A stretch of DNA of 13,062 nt, from NCBI GenBank assembly GCA_027577415.1, contig JANBQS010000722.1:1-13062 (forward strand), in the 5' to 3' direction. The translations under genes were made by a program, and so were the position numbers. Origin of the DNA: Coemansia sp. RSA 922 (Eukaryota; Kickxellomycota; Kickxellomycetes; Kickxellales; Kickxellaceae). How positions within the stretch are numbered: position 1 is the stretch's first letter; every line of letters begins with the position of its first letter. The notes below the pieces were generated by a model. It ran no database searches, was not told the origin of the DNA, and was given only the letters and a program-made list of their open reading frames with translations. Positions 1-8,289 of the stretch are shown piece by piece.

Positions 1-1590
<1,590 letters not shown>

Positions 1591-1910
1591 TAGCCCCACC
1601 CCCTTTTTTATATATCATACTCATTATAATAACTTGCGGTTATAGCTAAACATTATAGTGTTCTAACCTATTGAGCAGTGTTGAGAGTATGTGTGGTTGA
1701 ACACTACTAAAACTACTCGGTAGAAGATAAACAAGAGTGTAAAAATTTTATTTTCCAGTTAGGTGAGTACGAAAAGCTATCTCGTAAAGTGTCTAGAAAG
1801 AGTATCATGTGATAGCGACTATGGCAAGTATATTTGCAAGAGGCTATTTACTAGAATGGTGCTCTAAGGTAATTGCCGGTCAGCAAGAAGGTGTCCTTTT
1901 TGTTTGGAAA
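1591..1910. other. Convergent 3' intergenic spacer
   Basis: AT-rich spacer between the stop codons of CTP synthase (+) and the 113-codon gene (-). It must hold both 3' untranslated ends. No canonical AATAAA is seen on the + strand close to the CTP synthase stop; the T-run and TATATATCAT just after the stop may serve as an AT-rich 3'-end signal. No gene, RNA gene or strong repeat is seen. Confidence 0.6.
1747..1752 (-). terminator. Candidate poly(A) signal of the 113-codon gene
   Basis: The minus strand reads AATAAA about 160 bases after the TAG of the small gene at 1911-2252. Canonical hexamer in a plausible place; no cleavage site can be fixed from sequence alone. Confidence 0.35.
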
Positions 1911-2252
1911 CTACATGTCATCCATGAATTGTACTTGGTAATTCGAGGAGAAGCATCCTTTGACAGTTTCCACGTAGCTCCGCAAAACATCGTCAGTTTT
2001 CAAGGTATTCGAGTGATGCACTACACCAAATGCTATTTGATTTTTTTCAAAAGGGCATGGGGAAGTGTTCACTGTAGCAGTTGACAAATTTACCAATCCT
2101 ATTTCAATTGCATCACCCGTGTACTCGAATTCGGCTAGCTTGTTTAGCTCACCAATGTTATAGCAAAATACAACATTGACAGGTGTAGCACCACTGGCAT
2201 ATATAGATAGTGCTTCCATACTATTAAAAACCTTAGTAGTTGCTTTAACCAT
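1911..2252 (-). CDS. Small protein A, possible thioredoxin-like fold without CxxC
   Basis: 113 residues, ATG in a good context (ACCATGG on the coding strand), TAG stop. Not recognised by name. No signal peptide or membrane segment. The N-terminus starts MVKATTKVF, then a helix-like stretch (10-20), a hydrophobic strand TPVNVVFCYN (23-32), a helix (34-44), a strand AIEIGLVNL (48-56), a loop with PCPF (65-68), a strand NQIAFGVVHH (71-80) and a C-terminal helix (86-99). This is the order of a thioredoxin, and the length is right (about 105-110). Only one Cys (Cys30) sits where CxxC would be, so redox activity is unlikely. A strong TATA box lies about 105 bases upstream, pointing to a regulated, transcribed gene. 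Codon use is more AT-rich than in CTP synthase or ELP1. It resembles the other three small frames in element order, not clearly in sequence. Being a gene is likely; the fold is an inference. Confidence 0.65.
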   Translation of the reverse strand: MVKATTKVFNSMEALSIYASGATPVNVVFCYNIGELNKLAEFEYTGDAIEIGLVNLSTATVNTSPCPFEKNQIAFGVVHHSNTLKTDDVLRSYVETVKGCFSSNYQVQFMDDM

Positions 2253-2354
2253 GGTATAGTAGTTTACAGAAATAGGTGTCCAAAAACAAGTGGAGAGTAG
2301 TGGGTGTGATGGAGGAATATTTGTTGGAGAATAAAAAAGCGCAGGTAGGGTGCT

Positions 2355-2363
2355 CTATTTATA
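2355..2363 (-). promoter_or_regulatory. TATA box of small gene A
   Basis: The minus strand reads TATAAATAG followed directly by AGCACCCTACC. It lies about 105 bases upstream of the ATG at 2252, which would give a 5' leader of about 75 bases with transcription starting some 30 bases downstream. The TATA-AGAGC-C-rich arrangement recurs upstream of small gene C and, weakened, of small gene B. Confidence 0.65.
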
Positions 2364-2554
2364 CCATGAGAGGCCTAAAAAACCCTCCAACAGTTTATGT
2401 TGGACAAACAAACGGTTGGGAAGTGTCTTTTTAAAAAACATTGCCATGCTTCCAAAACAAGAATAGTAGCAGCAGTAGGGATCAGCGTTCGCTGCAAAGC
2501 AGAATAAAGAAAGTTGTTGGAACACAAGAAAGCTGCCAAAGCAAGCAAAAGCTC

Positions 2555-2562
2555 TTTGGCGC
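2555..2562 (+). promoter_or_regulatory. E2F-like site TTTGGCGC (copy 1)
   Basis: Exact match to the E2F/DP consensus TTTSSCGC, flanked by CTC and TCTTT. A second copy is at 3106-3113 in the same spacer. It lies some 190 bases upstream of the TATA box of small gene A. Sequence match only; an 8-base site can occur by chance. Confidence 0.25.
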
Positions 2563-2593
2563 TCTTTCTTTAAAGAAGCAGTACGTCATTAGG

Positions 2594-3289
2594 TCAGTTG
2601 GTTGAACCCATTCTTACATGGTGATTGCATAGAGGGCGTAATTCCGGCAAGTCTGTTGGGGGCGTGCATAGCTGCAGCCAACGTAGCAAAAAAAACTGCC
2701 CAACTTTTGCTGCTTCAGCACAAATTGGCAAATTGGTGGGCACAATGATTGGAGTGGGCAAAAGCCCTTTTGGCACAATTTTTTCTTTGAAAAATGCGAG
2801 ACAAAGAAGCAAAGAGCTTCCTTTGGTGGATGGCCAAAGTCTTGCCTCAAGCTCAACAGCTGTCCGCAGAATTGGTGTAGGGAGAATTTCTTGCACAACC
2901 CATCCTTCTCCTAGCCGTTCGATTTGAGAACAATTGCCTCCCATTGAAGACAATCCATTGTCTAGCTGTATGTTTCCCAACAGCCTGATGACCCCGACGC
3001 TAAAACCAAAGAGAATTTCTTTTGAAATCGTTTCTTTGTTTTTTTTTTTCTTTTGCCAAAAAGAAAATGGAAGCCAGCTGTTGGAAAGCAAGTGAGACAC
3101 CCCCTTTTGGCGCTTTTCCTCCCCTTTGAACAAAAAAACCAAAGAAACAAAAAAATCCTTTTTGGTAAGCTCGAGAAAGTAGGAGGGTGTTTCCACCACG
3201 CTGTTCTTCGACCAAGGCTGCCTGCTTGGAGGGAGTTCATTTTTAGCTTCTTTTTTTTTTTTTGTGTAGCTGCCTGCTCTGTGAGCCAA
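2594..3289 (-). other. Long open frame without an early ATG (possible decayed gene or exon)
   Basis: About 230 codons free of stops on the minus strand in AT-rich DNA, where chance stops should be frequent; the frame stays open back to 3325. It has no ATG near its 5' end (it opens at a TTG; the first in-frame ATG is near the middle), and includes lysine runs coded by long A tracts. On the minus strand, CTTAAC followed by CTCTTGGCTCACAG just inside this interval resembles a branch point and 3' splice site, so an exon is conceivable. The opposite strand is also nearly open (2625-3092 with one TGA at 2925). No domain is recognised. It may be a decayed gene, a spliced gene, or chance. Confidence 0.2.
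3106..3113 (+). promoter_or_regulatory. E2F-like site TTTGGCGC (copy 2)
   Basis: Second exact TTTSSCGC match in the spacer upstream of small gene A, in the context CTTTTGGCGCTTTTCC. Both copies are in the same orientation, about 550 bases apart. Function is inferred from the consensus only. Confidence 0.22.
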
Positions 3290-3351
3290 GAGGTTAAGTG
3301 AGAAATGAAAATAACAGTTTAGCTCTCAAACACGGCTAATAGCAGATATAT

Positions 3352-3357
3352 TTTATT
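3352..3357 (-). terminator. Candidate poly(A) signal of small gene B
   Basis: The minus strand reads AATAAA (context GACAATAAAATATA) about 90 bases after the TAG of the 144-codon gene at 3444. Position and sequence fit a 3'-end signal. Confidence 0.45.
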
Positions 3358-3443
3358 GTCTAAACAAAGTATTGGAAACTATACTAAAAGGTGCTTAATA
3401 TACTCTCTGGCGAGGCTTAAATATGTTGTTGATTTAATTTTGC

Positions 3444-3878
3444 CTATTCTGCAATACGTTCATTTATATAACTTCTTAGCCTAGAGTAAGGATCAGAGCC
3501 ATCTTCCAAACCTTCATATATAAACTTGTAGCAGCTTTCATCACCCCTGTTTTTATAATTAATGCCTTTCAACACACTATTGGCATCGGTAGGCATGTCA
3601 CTAATCCTCCCTTGTGTAAAGTAAAACACATAAATTTTCTTGTCCTTACGAATGTCCTTACCAATGTCATTAGAAATTGGGTGAACATCATTATCATTAA
3701 ATTCTTTCACGCCAAGTATAATTTTTTCAAGGTGTATTCCTTGTAAACACCGCGATAATGCCTCTCCGTTACGTATGCAATCACTTACGATAAGTAACGC
3801 ACCTTTGGAGGCCACTAACTGTGAAAAGTTGGAAGTGTTACGAATTAGTAGAAGACCAGTGTTCTCTGACATTGACAT
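3444..3878 (-). CDS. Small protein B, possible thioredoxin-like fold without CxxC
   Basis: 144 residues, ATG start (a second Met is at residue 3), TAG stop. Not recognised by name. No signal peptide or membrane segment. Element order: N-terminal helix NFSQLVASKG (17-26), hydrophobic strand ALLIVSDCI (27-35), helix (38-47), strand KIILGVKEF (52-60), acidic and basic loop (61-81), strand KIYVFYFTQGRI (81-92) with a turn like the FxxG hairpin of thioredoxins, then helix (97-106). A C-terminal extension (107-144) rich in Gly, Asp, Tyr and Arg is longer than in its likely relatives. Cys34 stands alone; no CxxC. A canonical AATAAA follows the stop and a TATA-like element lies about 120 bases upstream. 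Transcribed in the same direction as small gene A. Gene status is likely; the fold is an inference. Confidence 0.65.
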   Translation of the reverse strand: MSMSENTGLLLIRNTSNFSQLVASKGALLIVSDCIRNGEALSRCLQGIHLEKIILGVKEFNDNDVHPISNDIGKDIRKDKKIYVFYFTQGRISDMPTDANSVLKGINYKNRGDESCYKFIYEGLEDGSDPYSRLRSYINERIAE

Positions 3879-3990
3879 AGTTTTATACTTGAAGAATAGC
3901 TAGAGTATAAGTAGTTAGAAAAATTGGCTGGGGAAGAGAAAAGAGCGAAAAAAACTAGGGCTCTCCCCTCACTTTTTCTTCTTTTCTAGG

Positions 3991-4009
3991 TATAGAGGCT
4001 CTTTTTGCA
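3991..4009 (-). promoter_or_regulatory. TATA-like core promoter element of small gene B
   Basis: The minus strand reads TGCAAAAAGAGCCTCTATA, aligning with TATAAATAGAGCACCCTA of small gene A and TATAAAAGAGCGCCCC of small gene C around the shared AGAGC block. The TATA part is degenerate here. It lies 115-130 bases upstream of the ATG at 3878. Confidence 0.35.
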
Positions 4010-4054
4010 GAAATCCAAGCACGCCGCCATTCAGCAGCATCGATTCTCCTCTAC

Positions 4055-4081
4055 AAAGAACATCAAAGAACAAAAAAGAAC
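4055..4081 (-). repeat. Three GTTCTTT repeats at exact 10-base spacing
   Basis: AAAGAAC occurs at 4055-4061, 4065-4071 and 4075-4081 on the + strand (GTTCTTT on the minus strand), one per ten bases, about one helical turn. They sit just past the ELP1 poly(A) signal and about 50-80 bases upstream of the TATA-like element of small gene B, so they could be upstream activating sites for B or 3' untranslated sequence of ELP1. Confidence 0.5.
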
Positions 4082-4099
4082 AAAAAGCCCCAGGGTACA

Positions 4100-4105
4100 T
4101 TTATT
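4100..4105 (-). terminator. Poly(A) signal of ELP1
   Basis: The minus strand reads AATAAA about ten bases after the ELP1 TAG stop. Canonical hexamer; a very short 3' untranslated region is implied. Confidence 0.5.
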
Positions 4106-4112
4106 ATAAGAA

Positions 4113-7100
4113 CTACTCGCAAATAGCGTCGATTTTCCAAGCAAAAGTAGGTAAAACGGGTTTAGGAAGTTTAGGCTGAGAAGCCAACCCCTGGTCATTA
4201 ACCTCCAAGGGCACTGGTTCCGGTATACCATTCGCATCCAAGCGCATTTGCATTCTCTGCTCATCAAACACAAACTTCTCACACTCCAGTACTGTCTCCA
4301 CAAGCCCCGCAAACAAGCTCTGCAGTTCTGCCGCAGCCTTAAGCCAACTGAACTTGATTAGCGCCCAGTTCATATCACGCACAGCCGACTGATGCACACG
4401 GACGCGGTCAATGAGTTTAGCCAGTGAGTCGACCAAATAGGCTTCCTCGTATATGCTGCCCTTTTTGCCACGTACTTTGCGACGCTCCTCCTTCCGCCTA
4501 TTTTTCTTCGACAACCGACGAGCTGTAGATCCCGTCATACGGGAAGAGGCGTTGGTGATTGTGGCAGAGAACGTGCTGAACTGACTGGCCATCGACGTAG
4601 TATCAGACATAACATCAATATTGTCCAACGAGTCGTCAGCCTCACCTGGCTGCCCAGTGGCAGCGAGCACTTCCAATGGCGTGGCACGCACTTCGCGTAG
4701 TCGCTCGAGCTTGGCAGTGAACGTGGAGCTGATTTCGCGGATATCTTCGAGCAACGCAGCTTGTGCTTCAAGCAAACCTGGCCGAACAGTTGTCTCCACA
4801 AGATCAGCACGCTGACGCAGTAGCGAACTACGCACGGCTTCGGCCCAGTGTGCGCCTCTAACCAGTAAAGCCACAGCGTCTTCGTCACGCTCCGTGTACT
4901 CTAGCAGAACGGTGGCAGCATCCAGGAACAAATGATGCTCGGCCAGTACAGCACTAGCACTCACCGCAGTATCATGCACAGTTTGCGCCGACCCAACACC
5001 AGGCTCGCTGGCTATAGCAAGTGCCGCCCGCCACTCCTTCGCCTGCACAAAGGCATCCACCGCCTTGGTATGCGCACCACCCAGCAAGAATGATGCGGCA
5101 GCCTGACTCCACTCGCGCTTCGACGCCTGACGCTCACCCAGAAGTATGCAGGCGTCGGCAAAACGACGATGACCGGAAAGCAATCGTATAGCATTGCGGT
5201 GCATTTCTTGGGCATCAACGTACTCGGTAAATTCTGCCCATAGCTCTTCCTCACGGGAAGTCTCATTGGCCTCCATGTACGCGGCGCACAAGTGTTCGAC
5301 GGCTAGTTCGGCGCGACCAAGTTGTGCGTCGATCTTAAACCGACGGTACTCCTCGCTGGACAGCGCATTGAGCCCGCCCAGCTCAGCCAAGTACTCGCGT
5401 GGATCACGCTGGCTGCGCTGCGCAACCAATAGGGCTAGCGGCAAGTCGTAGAGTCCTAATGCGGCCTTATACACAGTATCCACATGCGAGAGGAACAACA
5501 AATAGGTCAAAGCCGAGTCACGCTCGTCAGTCGAAAGGGGTGCTAGCATCTGCAAGGCGGCTGGGATATCAGCAGGAGTCTCGCACATAAACGTAGTCAA
5601 CACAGTAGGCATGAACCGCGAGTCGCCTGTAGCCTGCAGCACGGGTCTAATAGCACGACAAATATTTGTGGTCTTTTGCTCCACACCTGGACGGGCCACT
5701 GCCACTCGCGCTTTGGGTCCAGCGTACATGGACATTGTGACGTCTTCGTTGCGCAATCCCGAAATAAACAAGTTTAGCAGATCAGGGTCATTAACCTGCG
5801 CAACAAATTCTTCCCAGTCGGCCATTAGCGAGTCAGCCGCGTGGTCGAATATTACGTTCATGTCAATGCGGTTGACACGGCAGTTGATCAGCGCCTCGCG
5901 GTACTTGCGCGCATCCAGGGCTCGCCGCACAGCCGCCAGAACCAAAGCACGTGGGCGCACAGTCTCGATGTTACCTCGGGGCATTTGGAACACCACACTG
6001 TCGCCCAACGGCGATGCCAATACGATGGCCGACCCACGCTCCACACGACGCCTCGTCTCGTCGTACTTTATGGTCTCGTCCTCCTCCTCTGACACAGTGA
6101 CAGTTAGGAGGTCGGCGTCTACGGGCACGAATCGCACAAAATGAGTCGTTGTCGTAAGCACCAAAAAGTCACGGCGCAGGTAGAACGACGAACATACGGA
6201 GCTGAGCAAGTTACCATTAACAAACAACTGATTGCGCTCCGTACGACCCACGACAATAACAGTATCGGGCTCAGTCTCTGACTCTATAACCGCCGCATCA
6301 ACTTCGACACAGCCAGCAGGGAGCTGAGTAAGCGGTATGGCGTCTATTGCGCCAGCTTCATCCACAGTGGCTTCAAGTACCAGCCCATCAGCAGCAGCCA
6401 ATAGCAGCAATGGTGATGTGCTGTTTGGGCGCTCAGCAGCGACAAGGCGGACAACTCGCGTCGAGCCATCAAGTACATGGGTGCTAGAACTTGAGCCAGA
6501 CGAATCGCCAAGGTCCACTGCAGTGACTATCTGCTGGTCGCCAGCCTCATGTTTGGTGCCTAGACACACCAAGGCGTCGCGACGAGGCCAAGCAATTTGG
6601 TGAGCAATGATATCGACACCAAGGCGCACGCGACCACTTTCAACTGGGCAGTTGCCCTGGAGCGCCTCTGCACCGCATTCATAGAGCACCACGGTGCGAC
6701 GGTCAGTCAGCAGCACCGCAAAGTCGTTACCCTGGCCAAAGCCAGCAAAGGCCACATGGGCAATGGGCATGTCCACATCGACCGTGTGCAGTGCCATAGG
6801 TGGCGGAACGTTAGCCCAGCGGAACGGCGTGTACAGCAGCTGAGCGCCATCAATAACCACGGCAGCGGCATTAGACTGCTCAGATGCGACATGAGCAACA
6901 TCGGGTGCAGCATGCAAGCGAACCGAGATATAAGCCCGACTACCAGCTATATGCAAGCGCATGGGGTCTTCGCCATCCCACACAGCGCGAAGCAGAGATC
7001 CGCCCGGCATAGCCGATGCGCGCAGCTCCTGCTTGAGATACCAGTGGTAATTACGGTCAGCCCACAGCTCTACACAGACCTCCAGCTCAGCACCACCCGT

Positions 7101-8093
7101 ATCCACCAACGCCGTGACAGCCAGCACTGAGGAATCCGCATTCCACGCCAGATCCAGTACGTGGCGAGTCTGCTTGCGCAATGTAAACTCGCCGTGGCGC
7201 AGACCATTGCGCTCGAAAAAGACCACATCGTGGCGATGGTCCAGCTTCTCGGTCGCCGCAATCAGCCGCCCCGACGGCCGCCAGCTCAGCGTGTGCTTGA
7301 GCGCCTCGATCGGCTCAGCAATGCTGTGCAGCCGGCCCTCCCGCGAGAACACCCGCATCTCACGAGCTCCATTCTGCGCGATAAATGATACTGCGACGAA
7401 GGCGCCATCGCCGCGCCACGAGATCCGTGTCTGACCATCGTCCTCGCCGTCGTCCATACGAGCATTGGCAATCTGGCTTTGCACCGGATCAGACGTCTCC
7501 AGCGCCGCTGCCTTGCCGGCCTTGCCATGGTATTGCGTCTCGCGCTTGCCCCATCCCAGCGCAACTTGCACCTCCTCACCCTGCTGGCCTTGTGCCAGGG
7601 GGAACTCATCAACCACGTCAAAATCCTGCGTCATTAGCAAAAGCCGTGCCTCGCCCGTCACTAGCGCCAGTAGCTCCTCGTCAGGGCTCCACGCACACGC
7701 CATAATCCCCGAATCAACAGTGCCGACAAGCTCGGGTGCCTCCGAATCGCCCTGCACCTCGACACGCACCGTGAATATGTCTCCTGAGCGTAGTGCAAGG
7801 AATACTGACTCGCGCTCCATTAGAAATTGCATGTTGCTAGCTAGTACACTGGTATTAGACGTCATCGAGAATGGAAGTGTGCACACCTGTCGTGCCTCGC
7901 CGGTTACTGCCATACTGCCAGGTGTGTCTAATTGAACCGAGCACAGTAGCGCCGAACCGTTATTGTCGCTGACTAACGCGTACACTGCTTTGTTAACGAC
8001 ATCCACGCAAATTGCCGGTCCCAATGTGTGTTGTGGTGAGGGAGCCACCGGCAATGTCGCTGCCTGCACATCAAGAATTGTCAAGTTGCGCAT
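4113..8093 (-). CDS. ELP1: Elongator complex subunit 1 (ELP1/IKI3)
   Basis: 1326 residues, ATG to TAG, no intron; the family is about 1330-1350. Scaffold of the cytosolic Elongator complex, which with Elp3 makes the 5-carbonylmethyl type modifications of wobble uridine in tRNA. It starts MRNL, as in animal orthologues. Two WD40-type propellers fill about residues 1-370 and 400-720, with family landmarks WRGDGAFVAVS, NGLRHGEFTLR, WNADSSVLAV, NYHWYLKQELR and VPPPMA (about 428). MPRGNIETVRPRALVL (about 705-720) leads into the alpha-helical TPR-like solenoid (about 730-1140). A Ser/Thr-rich linker (about 1150-1188) matches the position of the regulatory phosphosites known in yeast Elp1. The basic tRNA-binding patch RRLSKKNRRKEERRK is at about 1190-1205, then the C-terminal dimerisation helices. 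Codon use is GC-richer than in the small genes. The 198-base gap to the F-box gene upstream holds its promoter. Confidence 0.97.
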   Translation of the reverse strand: MRNLTILDVQAATLPVAPSPQHTLGPAICVDVVNKAVYALVSDNNGSALLCSVQLDTPGSMAVTGEARQVCTLPFSMTSNTSVLASNMQFLMERESVFLALRSGDIFTVRVEVQGDSEAPELVGTVDSGIMACAWSPDEELLALVTGEARLLLMTQDFDVVDEFPLAQGQQGEEVQVALGWGKRETQYHGKAGKAAALETSDPVQSQIANARMDDGEDDGQTRISWRGDGAFVAVSFIAQNGAREMRVFSREGRLHSIAEPIEALKHTLSWRPSGRLIAATEKLDHRHDVVFFERNGLRHGEFTLRKQTRHVLDLAWNADSSVLAVTALVDTGGAELEVCVELWADRNYHWYLKQELRASAMPGGSLLRAVWDGEDPMRLHIAGSRAYISVRLHAAPDVAHVASEQSNAAAVVIDGAQLLYTPFRWANVPPPMALHTVDVDMPIAHVAFAGFGQGNDFAVLLTDRRTVVLYECGAEALQGNCPVESGRVRLGVDIIAHQIAWPRRDALVCLGTKHEAGDQQIVTAVDLGDSSGSSSSTHVLDGSTRVVRLVAAERPNSTSPLLLLAAADGLVLEATVDEAGAIDAIPLTQLPAGCVEVDAAVIESETEPDTVIVVGRTERNQLFVNGNLLSSVCSSFYLRRDFLVLTTTTHFVRFVPVDADLLTVTVSEEEDETIKYDETRRRVERGSAIVLASPLGDSVVFQMPRGNIETVRPRALVLAAVRRALDARKYREALINCRVNRIDMNVIFDHAADSLMADWEEFVAQVNDPDLLNLFISGLRNEDVTMSMYAGPKARVAVARPGVEQKTTNICRAIRPVLQATGDSRFMPTVLTTFMCETPADIPAALQMLAPLSTDERDSALTYLLFLSHVDTVYKAALGLYDLPLALLVAQRSQRDPREYLAELGGLNALSSEEYRRFKIDAQLGRAELAVEHLCAAYMEANETSREEELWAEFTEYVDAQEMHRNAIRLLSGHRRFADACILLGERQASKREWSQAAASFLLGGAHTKAVDAFVQAKEWRAALAIASEPGVGSAQTVHDTAVSASAVLAEHHLFLDAATVLLEYTERDEDAVALLVRGAHWAEAVRSSLLRQRADLVETTVRPGLLEAQAALLEDIREISSTFTAKLERLREVRATPLEVLAATGQPGEADDSLDNIDVMSDTTSMASQFSTFSATITNASSRMTGSTARRLSKKNRRKEERRKVRGKKGSIYEEAYLVDSLAKLIDRVRVHQSAVRDMNWALIKFSWLKAAAELQSLFAGLVETVLECEKFVFDEQRMQMRLDANGIPEPVPLEVNDQGLASQPKLPKPVLPTFAWKIDAICE

Positions 8094-8110
8094 TGTCTAG
8101 CGTTACAAAT

Positions 8111-8147
8111 AAAAGACAAAAAAGTATACTAAAAGACAAAAAAAGTA
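8111..8147. repeat. Two tandem A-rich units with a 20-base period
   Basis: AAAAGACAAAAAAGTA (8111-8126) is repeated as AAAAGACAAAAAAAGTA (8131-8147), separated by TACT, 18 bases upstream of the ELP1 ATG. On the coding strand these are T-rich TACTTTTTTGTCTTTT units, likely part of the leader or initiation region. Confidence 0.6.
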
Positions 8148-8203
8148 AAAAAGAAGAAAAGACTACATCGATTCCAGCCTTTGTATCTCGGACACGAAAA
8201 AAA

Positions 8204-8225
8204 GATGATCTGATCAGAGATCATC
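8204..8225. repeat. Inverted repeat with nested palindrome in the ELP1 promoter
   Basis: GATGATCT and AGATCATC form perfect 8-base arms around a 6-base spacer; nested across the centre is the perfect palindrome CTGATCAG (8210-8217). It lies about 110-130 bases upstream of the ELP1 ATG. It may be a dimeric factor site, or a hairpin in the 3' untranslated RNA of the F-box gene. Confidence 0.5.
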
Positions 8226-8289
8226 GCAGACCCCAACAAGCTACAAACAAAGTGGAACTAAAATGAAAGCCAGATCGCTATGCTAAACT

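Larger units (their letters stand above)
2364..3443. other. AT-rich intergenic region with palindromes, no certain gene
   Basis: About 1.1 kb between the promoter of small gene A and the stop of small gene B. It holds long A or T runs (around 3039-3052 and 3250-3263), the perfect 12-bp palindrome TTCTTTAAAGAA (2566-2577), an inverted repeat CTTTGG/CCAAAG (2821-2839), two TTTGGCGC sites and several further TTTGGC/GCCAAA hexamers. A long open frame on the minus strand is listed separately. No tRNA or other RNA gene is convincing. Confidence 0.5.
3879..4112. other. Spacer holding the promoter of small gene B and the 3' end of ELP1
   Basis: About 230 bases. Read on the minus strand, the proximal part is pyrimidine-rich (with CTCTTTTCTCTTCCCCAG about 60 bases before the ATG, which could be an acceptor-like leader sequence or simply a pyrimidine tract). 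The distal part holds the ELP1 poly(A) signal and three phased GTTCTTT repeats. Confidence 0.5.
8094..8289. other. Spacer: ELP1 promoter and 3' end of the F-box gene
   Basis: Under 200 bases between two genes in the same direction, so ELP1 promoter and F-box 3' untranslated region must share it. It holds a tandem repeat of A-rich 16-17-base units next to the ELP1 ATG and a perfect inverted repeat near the middle. No canonical TATA box is seen for ELP1. Confidence 0.5.

Noticed and set aside
2588..2660. A tRNA-like GGTCAGTTGGTTGAAC resembling a D-arm, and GTTCGATTT near 2917 resembling a B box
   Set aside because: No acceptor stem, no anticodon arm and no pairing T-arm at the right spacing; the two parts are about 300 bases apart.
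5611..6144. Several long plus-strand frames antisense to ELP1 (also 6597-7130, 7465-7935)
   Set aside because: They are shadows of the GC-rich ELP1 coding sequence, Arg- and Ser-rich, with no recognisable domain.
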